Positions 56,651-64,000 of a DNA stretch of 64,000 nucleotides are shown piece by piece; position 1 is the stretch's first letter; the number at the start of each line of letters is the position of its first letter. The DNA comes from Thioalkalicoccus limnaeus. Lineage in GTDB: Bacteria; Pseudomonadota; Gammaproteobacteria; Chromatiales; Chromatiaceae. A program made the translations under genes and the position numbers. The stretch covers positions 1-64,000 of the forward strand of contig NZ_JBDKXB010000005.1 of assembly GCF_041197575.1 (NCBI RefSeq), given 5' to 3'. The notes under the pieces were generated by a model, which did no database searches, was not told where the DNA came from, and saw only the letters and a list, made by a program, of their open reading frames with translations.

Positions 56651-58192
56651 ATGAGAATCAAGCGTTTTGTAGCTCCGGATATGCGGCAAGCCCTGCGCAT
56701 GGTGAGGGAAGATCAGGGAGCCGACGCGGTCGTCCTCTCGAGCCGCCGCACGGAAGCCGGTACTGAGCTACTGGTGGCATTGGATTACGATGCGCAGGTG
56801 GTCGCCGCAATGAGCGCCACGGATGGGCCAGCGAGCACCCCGTCGGTCTCTGCGACATCCTTGCCGGCCGAGCGACCGGAGTCGCTTGCGGCCGAGGAGG
56901 CGGAATGCCCTCCGGCGACCCCGTCGATCGCGATCGCGCATCCCCCGAACGACGAGACGCTGGGAGCGGTCGGCACCGAACTTCGCAAGCTCCGAATTGC
57001 CCTGGAACAGCAGTTGCAATGGTTGGAAATGCGTGATGGCGAACCCGCTGAGAACCCTTTGGGGACGTGGCCCGAGCCTTCGGCGCGACTGCGCGGGTCG
57101 GTTGAGGCTGCCGATGAATGGGTTGTCCCGATCGAGGGCCGCCCACGGGCCGAAATGGATCTAGATGGGCTCTCAGGCAGGCGCAGGGCATCACCAGACT
57201 CACGTATCCCGGCCCGCGATGCCTCCTTGCGGGAGTCCGCGAAAGTGCTCGATGCCGAGGGCCTGGATCAGCAAGCCGTCGGCGCGATGGGCAGCGAGCT
57301 GCGCAAGCTGCACTCGGCCCTCAAGCAGCAACTGGATGCGTTGGACGCGCGTGACGCCGATCAGGGCAACGACGGATTGTTGGCGCGAGCAGAGCGGTTG
57401 GGGCTGCCACGCGAACTCGCCCAGGAGTTGCTCGCTCGGGTCGTTGCCCGAGGCCATCCGCGCGGTCGGCTGTGGTCCGGGGTGTGCGCGGAGCTCAACG
57501 GTCGCATCGCGAGGGTCAAGGACGATCAGGTGTACAAAGGCGGTGTACTCGCGTTGGTTGGGCCCACCGGGGTCGGGAAGACCACCACGGTGGCGAAACT
57601 CGCGGCCCGCTTCGCGTTGCGCTACGGGCGACGCCATGTCGCCTTGATCACCACGGATACCTATCGCATCGGGGCCCGGGAACAGCTTCTGACCTTCGGG
57701 GAACTTCTCGGCATCCCCATCGATTTCGCGGCGAATCGAAAGGAGCTTGCCGGGTTGCTCCATGAGCATGCGTCGAAGCGTTTGGTCTTGATCGATAACG
57801 CGGGGCTCAGCCAGCGAGATTTTCGCTTGGCCGCGCAGCTCGGCGATCTGGATGGCACCCCCTCGATCAAGTCTTATCTCGTCGCGTCCTGTATCACGCA
57901 CCCGGCCGGACTCGATGAGACCTTCCGTGCCTTTGGCCGTGCCAGGCTCCACGGGTGCATTCTCACGAAACTCGATGAGGCCGTCACCTTGGGGCCTGTC
58001 CTCGGTGCCCTGGTGCGTCATCAGCTGCCCTTGGTTTACGCCAGCGACGGGCAACGGGTGCCCGAGGATCTCCATCCAGCCGGGGTCGTGGACCTCGTGG
58101 AGCGGGCAGAGGCGCTGGCATGGGAAGCGGGTTCAATTCCGGGGCAACATGAAACCTTCGTGGAGCAGCGAGCCGCCAATGGTTCTCTCTGA
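56651..58192 (+). CDS. flhF: Flagellar placement GTPase FlhF
   Basis: 513 residues. N-terminal B domain (MRIKRFVAPDMRQALRMVRE), a long linker, and a SRP-type NG domain: GPTGVGKTTTVAKLAARF, ITTDTYRIGAREQL, and ILTKLDEA. FlhF marks the cell pole for basal-body assembly, so the organism is probably polarly flagellated. ATG at 56651 is preferred over a GTG nine bases upstream. Confidence 0.96.
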   Translation: MRIKRFVAPDMRQALRMVREDQGADAVVLSSRRTEAGTELLVALDYDAQVVAAMSATDGPASTPSVSATSLPAERPESLAAEEAECPPATPSIAIAHPPNDETLGAVGTELRKLRIALEQQLQWLEMRDGEPAENPLGTWPEPSARLRGSVEAADEWVVPIEGRPRAEMDLDGLSGRRRASPDSRIPARDASLRESAKVLDAEGLDQQAVGAMGSELRKLHSALKQQLDALDARDADQGNDGLLARAERLGLPRELAQELLARVVARGHPRGRLWSGVCAELNGRIARVKDDQVYKGGVLALVGPTGVGKTTTVAKLAARFALRYGRRHVALITTDTYRIGAREQLLTFGELLGIPIDFAANRKELAGLLHEHASKRLVLIDNAGLSQRDFRLAAQLGDLDGTPSIKSYLVASCITHPAGLDETFRAFGRARLHGCILTKLDEAVTLGPVLGALVRHQLPLVYASDGQRVPEDLHPAGVVDLVERAEALAWEAGSIPGQHETFVEQRAANGSL

Positions 58193-59054
58193 GCAAATGG
58201 TCGAGCGGTCTTCATCGGTCAGCTACCTGGCGCGCAGCCAACCCGTTCAGGTGGTCGCGGTGGCCAGTGGTAAAGGCGGTGTCGGGAAGACCAGCGTTAG
58301 CGTCAACCTCGGTGTCGCGATGGCCCGACGTGGGCATGAAACCATGCTCTTCGATGCCGATCTGGGCCTCGCGAACGTGGGCGTGCTACTTGGCCTGCAA
58401 TCTCGCCACGACCTGTCCCATGTGATGGAGGGGCGGGTCGGATTGGAGGAGATCCTCATCGATGGGCCGGCGGGGCTCAAGATCGTTCCCGGGGCCTCGG
58501 GCATCTCGCGCATGGCATCGCTGAGCCGCCCAGAACAGGCCGGCTTGGTGCGGGCCTTCAGCGACCTGCCCATGCCGATCGACTTCCTGTTGGTCGACAC
58601 GGCGGCGGGGATTTCCGAGGACGTGGTCTTTTTTGCGCGGGCGGCCCAGGACGTCCTATTGGTGGTATGTGATGAGCCCGCGTCTTTGATGGACGCGTAC
58701 GCCCTGATCAAGGTTCTCAACAAAGAGCATGGGGTCAGCCATTTCAACTTCGTCGCCAACATGGTGCCCAGCGCGCAACAGGGACGGCGGCTCTATTCGA
58801 AGCTCTTGTGCGTCACTGATCGTTTCTTGGATATCGTTCTGTCTTATCTCGGTACGATTCCCATCGATGAGCAGCTGCGAAAGGCCGTGCAACACCAGCG
58901 GGCCGTGACGGACCTTTATCCGCGCAGTCGCTCGGCCATCGCCTTCGATGAATTGGCCCGGACCCTGGAAGCCCGGCCGCGAACCTACTTGCCAAGCGGC
59001 CATCCGGAGTTCTTCTTGGAGCGGATGGTGCAGGCCGGAGCGGGCTGCGGGTAA
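58179..59054 (+). CDS. fleN: Flagellar number regulator FleN (FlhG, MinD-like ATPase)
   Basis: 291 residues. Deviant Walker A ASGKGGVGKTSVSVNLGVA, DADLGLANV, and DTAAGISEDV. Represses FleQ activity and limits the number of polar flagella in Pseudomonas and Vibrio. The ATG at 58179 overlaps the flhF end; ATG at 58197 is an alternative. Confidence 0.95.
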   Translation: MVLSEQMVERSSSVSYLARSQPVQVVAVASGKGGVGKTSVSVNLGVAMARRGHETMLFDADLGLANVGVLLGLQSRHDLSHVMEGRVGLEEILIDGPAGLKIVPGASGISRMASLSRPEQAGLVRAFSDLPMPIDFLLVDTAAGISEDVVFFARAAQDVLLVVCDEPASLMDAYALIKVLNKEHGVSHFNFVANMVPSAQQGRRLYSKLLCVTDRFLDIVLSYLGTIPIDEQLRKAVQHQRAVTDLYPRSRSAIAFDELARTLEARPRTYLPSGHPEFFLERMVQAGAGCG

Positions 59055-59061
59055 GCGGGTG

Positions 59062-59817
59062 ATGAGATCCACGAATGCGCGCAGGGCCTACGCAACCTCT
59101 GGCGCTCGGTCCTCGGATCGGATCGTCGAGGACGGCGCGGCTTTGGTCAAACGGATTGCGCATCATCTGATCGCCCGTTTGCCTCCGACGGTTCAGGTAG
59201 AGGACTTGATCCAAGCTGGCATGCTGGGCTTGCTTGACGCGGCTCGCCATTACGACGGCTCGCTTGGGGCCAGTTTCGAGACCTATGCCGGGACCCGCAT
59301 TCGTGGCGCCATGCTCGACGAGGTGCGGCGCAACGACTGGGCTCCTCGTTCCGTGTATCGCAAGGCACGGGAGGCGGCCGCGGCGGTGCGCGAGATCGAG
59401 AACCGGGAGGGGCGTGAAGCGCGGGACGCCGAGGTCGCCGAAGCGCTTGGCATCGGTATCGACGACTATGCTCGCCTCCAGCTTGACGCCGCTTCGTGCC
59501 GCCTGGTGAGCACGGAAGAGCTTGTGGTGGAGTCGGGAGACAGCGATCAGTGGTCCGCCAATCTGGTCGGTGACCGCGAGAATCCTTTGGCCATGCTAGA
59601 GGCTGCCGGTTTTCGTGAGAGCTTGATCGAGGCCATCGAGCATCTGCCGGAACGAGAGAAGCTCGTGCTTTCGCTGTACTACGACGATGAGCTGAATCTA
59701 CGCGAGATCGGAGCGGTACTCGGTGTCAGCGAGTCGCGGGTCTGCCAGATCCATGGTCAAGCTGTGATCCGGTTGCGGGCGCGGATCGGGGATTGGCTCG
59801 ATGGCCCAAGCAGGTGA
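59062..59817 (+). CDS. fliA: Flagellar sigma factor FliA (sigma-28)
   Basis: 251 residues. Region 2: LVKRIAHHLIARLPPTVQVEDLIQAGMLGLLDAARHYD, FETYAGTRIRGAMLDEVRRND; region 4: LPEREKLVLSLYYDDELNLREIGAVLGVSESRVCQIH. Transcribes late genes (fliC, flgK here carry matching promoters) and is held by FlgM, encoded at 62706. ATG at 59062, seven bases after the fleN stop. Confidence 0.97.
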   Translation: MRSTNARRAYATSGARSSDRIVEDGAALVKRIAHHLIARLPPTVQVEDLIQAGMLGLLDAARHYDGSLGASFETYAGTRIRGAMLDEVRRNDWAPRSVYRKAREAAAAVREIENREGREARDAEVAEALGIGIDDYARLQLDAASCRLVSTEELVVESGDSDQWSANLVGDRENPLAMLEAAGFRESLIEAIEHLPEREKLVLSLYYDDELNLREIGAVLGVSESRVCQIHGQAVIRLRARIGDWLDGPSR

Positions 59818-59952
59818 AGGCCGAATCATGGCCCCGGGTATTGATCGTCTCACAGGTGTCCGGTGTCATCCGTCTTGTCCGGTCGGCGAGAGGGATCTTT
59901 GTCTTCGAGACGGCAACCATGTCTCCGCGGCACCTTGTGACGAGTCCATACC

Positions 59953-60129
59953 ATGGCTGATTCGGAATTGACACCCATTCGCGAGCGAATTGCTCCGATC
60001 GAACGGACGCCCAGGATCGGTCGGCGTGAACCGCAGAAGGACCGCAAAGGCGATCCGTCGCCGAAAAAGGACGGAGACCGACGGAAGCCGACCGGCGATG
60101 GCCCGCGATACGTCGATGAGATCGTGTAG
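59953..60129 (+). CDS. Small basic hypothetical protein downstream of fliA
   Basis: 58 residues, very hydrophilic: MADSELTPIRERIAPIERTP, then a Lys/Arg/Asp-rich stretch (QKDRKGDPSPKKDGDRRK) and a C-terminus RYVDEIV. No signal peptide or membrane segment. Small proteins with a basic, Pro/Gly-rich body and a short acidic end (often HIDEYA-like) are found in flagellar clusters of related gammaproteobacteria as I recall, but function is unknown. The upstream GACGAG is a weak Shine-Dalgarno. Reading frame and location support it moderately. Confidence 0.55.
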   Translation: MADSELTPIRERIAPIERTPRIGRREPQKDRKGDPSPKKDGDRRKPTGDGPRYVDEIV

Positions 60130-60402
60130 CGAGGGCCGGCTTTCAGTTGCCTGGTCGAACAGGCTCCGGTTTATCCGACACGAGCCCCTCTAGCGTCTGC
60201 TACCAGCCCGCCAAGCGCCATGGATTTGGCGCCCTGGTCGTCGAGGGAAGCGCGAGGCGGCGGCGTTTTGACAGGGGTCGGGCGGTGACCCCATTCCTCA
60301 TTCCTCCCTTGGTTCGTCAGTGATTGGCGCGATGTTTGCTTTTCGCATTCTAGCCTTTGTTTCGAGCGAGACCTCTCGGTCCGTCCAGCGGAGAAGACGA
60401 TC

Positions 60403-61947
60403 ATGATAGGCGGCAGTGGCGATCGGCGACCCCAGAACCGTGATGGCAACCTCAGCAGTCTCGTGGCCCGCATCCGTGATGAGGGACCCGCGTGCGTTGC
60501 GCCTGGGGGAGCGGACCAAGGCAGGAGGATTCGAGAGCGCCACGATGGTGATTCCGGTAGCATCGGCGTTCCGCATCTCTTGCGGGAGGTTGAGCTGCGG
60601 CAGTCGGGTCGCGCCGGGCGTCAAGCCTCGTCGCCTCGCCACCGAGAAAGCTCGAGCATGGGGGGCCCGGTTGCCAGTGCACCGCGCGCGCAGCATCAGC
60701 CCACGCAGGCTGGGACGACGGGCGCGGCACGTGACGGGGCGCGCCTGCGGTGGCTATTGGGGGCTTCGGTTCTAGCGCTTTTCGTGACTGTTGCTGTGGT
60801 TTCTGTCCTGTATCGCCCGGCGGTTCTCGAGTGGCCGTCGGCACTGGCCATGCCCTCGCCCGGGTTGTCTGGGCAGGAGGTGCTCGGCGTGCCGTCGCGC
60901 CGTATTGCTGACGGCGGCGACGGCATACAGATCGGCCCCGGCGTCGCCTCCGGTGGGCCTGATGGTATCGCAGGTGATTCGGCCGGTGCGATCGTCGATC
61001 TGCCCGCCCGAGAGATGGATACGCTGGGCCTCGCAACAAGACTGAACGATCTGAGCATGCGGCTTGATCTTGTCACCCGGCAGCTCGAGACACTCGTGGC
61101 GGAGGCGGGGCAGCGACCGGTCGCTGCCCCGGAGGACTCAGATGGACGATCGTCGTTGACGGCCGATGGGTCCCCGGACCCTGTCGTTCCGGTAGCCGCC
61201 GCTTCGGAGGATCAGGCGGTTGACGTCGTCGTGGATCGCCCGTTTCAAGCCGTCGACAAGGAGCATCCGGATCTGGTGGCCTGGGATCAGGATGGATCGG
61301 CCGAGGCCGCGGCAATCGCGGATGGTCGCGACGATTCGGTCTCTTGGAATGAGGCTCGCCTGGCGGTTGCGACATCGGATGGTCCCCTGGATGACGCGAC
61401 CCAAGACCCGCCAGCCGATGCGATGGACGACCCTGAAGCGAGCACACCCCAAGGCTTCGACGAGGCAAGCTCGGACGCAACGCAACAGGCGTCAGCACCG
61501 CTGGGTGAGTCTGGTCTTGCCGTCGATCGGTCCGGGCGGGATTCAGCGGCGCTCGCGCGTTTGCAACGTCTGGCCGCCGTACTGGAAGAGGAGATCATGG
61601 GTCTAGCTCAGGCGACGGCTACCGAGGGCGCCGTGTCCCGAGCAGACGAACAAACCGCCGACACCGCGCGACCGGGCGAAGATCCCGGCGTCTTCGAACA
61701 GGGGGTCGTCACCCCCGAAGACGAATGGTTCATCAATCTGATCGCGGTGCGTCGCGAGTCCGCTGCGGTGGATCTGCAGAGGGCTTACCGGGACAAAGGC
61801 GTCGACACGCGAGTCGTCGCGATCGGCAACGGTGACTTATGGGGGGTTCGGGTCGGTGGGTTCGGCTCTCGCCAGCAGGCCGTGGATCGATCCACCGACA
61901 TCAAATCGGCCTTGGGGATTGACGAGGTGTGGATTACTCGTCAGTGA
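60403..61947 (+). CDS. Single-pass membrane protein with C-terminal SPOR domain
   Basis: 514 residues if started at 60403, where GGAG lies 9 bases upstream; an ATG at 60658 would give 429. Cytoplasmic disordered N-terminus (1-115), one membrane helix (116-137), a long acidic Ala/Asp/Ser-rich periplasmic linker, a short helical segment near 390 (LARLQRLAAVLEEEIM), and a SPOR domain at about 440-512 (EWFINLIAVRRESAAV, WGVRVGGFGSRQQAV). SPOR domains bind septal denuded peptidoglycan. Placement beside fliA suggests a link to polar or divisional placement of flagella (inference). Confidence 0.8.
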   Translation: MIGGSGDRRPQNRDGNLSSLVARIRDEGPACVAPGGADQGRRIRERHDGDSGSIGVPHLLREVELRQSGRAGRQASSPRHRESSSMGGPVASAPRAQHQPTQAGTTGAARDGARLRWLLGASVLALFVTVAVVSVLYRPAVLEWPSALAMPSPGLSGQEVLGVPSRRIADGGDGIQIGPGVASGGPDGIAGDSAGAIVDLPAREMDTLGLATRLNDLSMRLDLVTRQLETLVAEAGQRPVAAPEDSDGRSSLTADGSPDPVVPVAAASEDQAVDVVVDRPFQAVDKEHPDLVAWDQDGSAEAAAIADGRDDSVSWNEARLAVATSDGPLDDATQDPPADAMDDPEASTPQGFDEASSDATQQASAPLGESGLAVDRSGRDSAALARLQRLAAVLEEEIMGLAQATATEGAVSRADEQTADTARPGEDPGVFEQGVVTPEDEWFINLIAVRRESAAVDLQRAYRDKGVDTRVVAIGNGDLWGVRVGGFGSRQQAVDRSTDIKSALGIDEVWITRQ

Positions 61948-62217
61948 ACCGGTCGCGTCGATTGGTGGCCTCGGAGAGCCGCAGGTCTTAGCCCAGGGGG
62001 ATAGGGCCACCGCCTCCCCTCGCTGGCGCGGCCGGCCGGTGCAAGCGGGCCGCCGTGGCACGGTGCCGGAGGAGTCGGCAGGCCGCCGGGCGCGGAGAGG
62101 AGCGACCCGCGCCGATGGCCATTCGGTGTTTGAGCGACCGCCGCCCCGCGCGAGACCACCGCAGGGGAGAGGTGCGTCCCTTCGGATGGGTTTTCGCCGA
62201 AACAGGGCGGATGCCGG

Positions 62218-62709
62218 TCAGGCTTCTCCGAAGAAGCGATTGGGACCGACGTGCTCCAGCCGCCCGTCGGGGTGGTAGCGCCGGTCCCCATTGAACGGCT
62301 CCATCAGCAGGCGCAACGCGCGTGCCACCGCCAAGCGTCGGCGCTGGACCAGGCTCCCGTTGTCTTGGTTGAGCATGGCGCAGCCGCGCAGTCCCTTCAA
62401 GCTCTTCTGGTATCGAGCCGTGAGTGGCTGGTCGGACGGCCTATCCTGGACATAGAGGGCCAGTCCCTGGCCGTCTGCGTCATAGCCCGCTGCACTGAGT
62501 CTGGCGTTCAGGGTCTGATACAGTCCCATCAGATGGATTCCTAGGCGCTGCTTGTCTTCGATTAGGCTCAGCAGTTTCTCGTGGTCACCTACAGCTAAGG
62601 CGTCCGCCTCGCGGACGAGTAAAGCGCCAAGCGCCTCTAATTGCACGACCAGGTCGCCGAGGATGCTCGTTAGGTCAAGCGAGGTCGATGTGGTGTCGAG
62701 GCCGCTCAC
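62218..62709 (-). CDS. flgN: Flagellar export chaperone FlgN
   Basis: 163 residues, helical. LVVQLEALGALLVREADALAVGDHEKLLSLIEDKQRL is the typical FlgN N-terminal half; the C-terminus YHPDGRLEH resembles the short Tyr-x-(P/A)DGR segment of the family. Chaperone of FlgK and FlgL. ATG overlaps the flgM stop by 4 bases. The 270 bases between it and the convergent SPOR gene show no gene. Confidence 0.9.
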   Translation of the reverse strand: MSGLDTTSTSLDLTSILGDLVVQLEALGALLVREADALAVGDHEKLLSLIEDKQRLGIHLMGLYQTLNARLSAAGYDADGQGLALYVQDRPSDQPLTARYQKSLKGLRGCAMLNQDNGSLVQRRRLAVARALRLLMEPFNGDRRYHPDGRLEHVGPNRFFGEA

Positions 62710-63044
62710 GATTGATCGCCCCCGCCGAGAAAGAGCCGTTCTTGCGCCAGGATCGCATCGGTGATCCGGACGGCATCGGGCTGGTAAGTGCCGTTCTGCA
62801 GGGCCTCGCGGATGGCGGCTACTCGCGCCATGTCGACTTCCGATTGTTCGGCCAGGCGTCGTTGGGTCGCGATCAGATGGACGGCGCTGTCACTCAAGAT
62901 GACTGCGTCGTTCCCACCCTGACCCTTCGTGCGCACCTCACCCGGAGGCGTTGCCTGTGTGCCGGGGGCGTCTCGGGTCACGAGGTCGCGCTTCTTGACC
63001 GACTGAGTCAAGCTGCTCGGTAATGGGCCTATCTCGGTGGACAT
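62706..63044 (-). CDS. flgM: Anti-sigma-28 factor FlgM
   Basis: 112 residues. The C-terminal half holds the sigma-28-binding pattern: VILSDSAVHLIATQRRLAE, DMARVAAIREALQNGTYQPD, ARRITD-like AVRITDAIL. N-terminal half disordered. Secreted once the hook is complete, freeing FliA. Upstream (62 to 90 bases before) a GCCGATAT -10-like element is visible on the minus strand, but no good -35. Confidence 0.92.
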   Translation of the reverse strand: MSTEIGPLPSSLTQSVKKRDLVTRDAPGTQATPPGEVRTKGQGGNDAVILSDSAVHLIATQRRLAEQSEVDMARVAAIREALQNGTYQPDAVRITDAILAQERLFLGGGDQS

Positions 63045-63129
63045 GGTTGTGCCTCCTCGTTGCTCTTATGATCCATATCGGCCGATTGGCCTCGATACTG
63101 AAGGCTTCTAAGCATAAAAGTTTTGCGCG

Positions 63130-63903
63130 TTAGCGCCGCGGGCCGACTCGGACAGTTCCATCGTCGTCGACCACCCCCTCGACGACCTGCCGGGTCGCGG
63201 TGTTTTCCGCGCGGATCCGCTCCCCCGGGGCGCCGCCCTCGAGGGCTGTCGCCGCCACGCGTACCGAAAGCGCCGGCGATTCGACAACCAGCCAGATCCG
63301 CTGTCCGCGTTCGACGATCTTCACGGACTCCAATGCCGAAACGGTCACAGGCAGTCCCGAACGCAGTGGGCGCGTTGTCCGTTTGCCCAGTGCCTCGTAG
63401 GGTTCGCTCAGGTATCCGCTGGGGCTCTGATCGAGATCGCGCTCTTCGACGACCAGATCCGTCTCGCTGAGAACCGCGCCACGTGGCAGCGAGCGCGCCG
63501 CGATCAGTACTTCTCCCCGGTAGATGACCCGTGCCGAAACATAGATGGTCCAGGGGTTCGGCGCCGGGCAGTTCACCCCGACCGTGAGCCGACTCCCACC
63601 GCGGGAGCCGGGGGCGAAAAAGGTCCTCAAACCATCGTCGCAGGCCCTTAGGCGCAAGCGCGAGTCGAGGTTGGTGACCTCTACCGTCGGATCACCGCGC
63701 TCCTCGTGGGTCTGGGCCCTGACGAAGGACTCGACCGCGAGTCGAATCCCCTCGAGATCCTGAATCTGTTCAGCCGGGGCCGGAGAGGATAGGGGGAGAG
63801 TAAAAGCGGCACACAGAAGCATTGCCCTTCTCGTTCCCTGGCGGATGGGCCGATTCCGGATGGTCTTTCCGGCGCTGGCGCGCTGATCAGGGCATGTCGA
63901 CAT
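63130..63903 (-). CDS. flgA: P-ring assembly chaperone FlgA
   Basis: 257 residues. Signal peptide with basic n-region (RQGTRRAMLLCAAFTLPLSS, Ala-x-Ala site near PAPAEQ), then the SAF/FlgA domain: IYVSARVIYRGEVLIAARSLPRGAVLSETDLV and VRPLRSG-type TTRPLRSGLPVT, then ENTATRQVVEGVV. Periplasmic chaperone for FlgI. ATG at 63903 is preferred; ATG 63822 would leave a minimal signal peptide. Heads an flgAMN group. Confidence 0.92.
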   Translation of the reverse strand: MSTCPDQRASAGKTIRNRPIRQGTRRAMLLCAAFTLPLSSPAPAEQIQDLEGIRLAVESFVRAQTHEERGDPTVEVTNLDSRLRLRACDDGLRTFFAPGSRGGSRLTVGVNCPAPNPWTIYVSARVIYRGEVLIAARSLPRGAVLSETDLVVEERDLDQSPSGYLSEPYEALGKRTTRPLRSGLPVTVSALESVKIVERGQRIWLVVESPALSVRVAATALEGGAPGERIRAENTATRQVVEGVVDDDGTVRVGPRR

Positions 63904-63983
63904 CGGTTCGATGGGCCTCGCAACGGGTGGAAGGTCCAGGTGCGCCAAAAAAATGACGCCCCGGCGGTCCCTCCAGTACCGTC

Positions 63984-64000
63984 TGCAAATACCGATCCAG
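63984..64000 (-). promoter_or_regulatory. Possible sigma-54 site upstream of flgA at the window edge
   Basis: On the minus strand, CTGGATCGGTATTTGCA with GG (63998-63997) and GC (63986-63985) 10 bases apart and TTGC at -12; the -24 element is imperfect. About 85 bases before flgA. Confidence 0.35.

Noticed and set aside
60298..60696. Minus-strand frame ending DEPREE opposite the start of the SPOR-domain gene
   Set aside because: It looked partly protein-like, but overlaps the plus-strand gene that has a good Shine-Dalgarno, and no family is recognisable.
62980..63129. Sigma-28 promoter for flgM on the minus strand
   Set aside because: A GCCGATAT -10-like element is present, but the -35 position matches only 3 of 8 consensus bases.

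Overview
The window looks like the chromosome of a high-GC gammaproteobacterium, most likely a motile purple sulfur bacterium or close relative (Chromatiaceae-like). This is inferred from gene content: a FleQ/FlhF/FleN-type polar flagellar system with sigma-54 and sigma-28 promoters, RfbBACD next to ssb/uvrA, and DUF29 and DUF499/DUF1156 remnants of the kind common in that group. No rRNA, CRISPR array, prophage or intact insertion sequence was seen.

Layout. (1) 144-1789: a small redox module, with a CPGC redoxin and a protoglobin in one coupled operon divergent from an HxlR-type regulator. (2) 2028-7110: two coupled P-loop GTPases, an alpha/beta hydrolase fused to a membrane domain, and a small lipoprotein. 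(3) 7236-7400: an initiator tRNA with promoter and terminator. (4) 7578-13278: rep, uvrA and ssb. (5) 13288-16722: the four dTDP-L-rhamnose genes rfbBACD with stop/start overlaps. (6) 16804-18593: queC coupled to an unusual protein made of three tandem QueD/PTPS domains. (7) 18720-20816: an eroded accessory region holding deletion remnants of a DUF3883 helicase, a DUF1156 methylase and a DUF499 ATPase, with an apparently intact AbrB/MazF-type toxin-antitoxin pair between two copies of the helicase 3' end. (8) 21134 to the right edge: a nearly complete flagellar regulon.

The flagellar block runs flgBCDEFGHIJKL, fliC, flaG, fliDST, fleQ, a second sigma-54 activator, fliEFGHIJK, fliLMNOPQR, flhB, flhA, flhF, fleN, fliA, a 58-residue small ORF, a SPOR-domain membrane protein, and then flgN, flgM and flgA on the minus strand. 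It encodes rod, hook, filament, caps, export gate, ATPase complex, C-ring, number/placement control (FlhF/FleN) and the FliA/FlgM checkpoint. No stator or chemotaxis genes are present, so those must lie elsewhere. Promoter-like sequences agree with a FleQ hierarchy: -24/-12 sites before flgB, flgG, fliD, the second activator and fliL, and sigma-28 sites before fliC (near-perfect) and flgK. The second activator takes the FleR/FlrC position but has no receiver domain, and no FleS-like kinase is present.

The most unusual items are the triple-PTPS protein, in which the catalytic Cys is only in domain 2 and the Asp-His pair only in domain 3; the protoglobin/redoxin/HxlR module; the decayed defence-type locus around the toxin-antitoxin pair; the receiver-less FleR-like activator; and a possible scar of a lost glycosylation locus between flgL and fliC.
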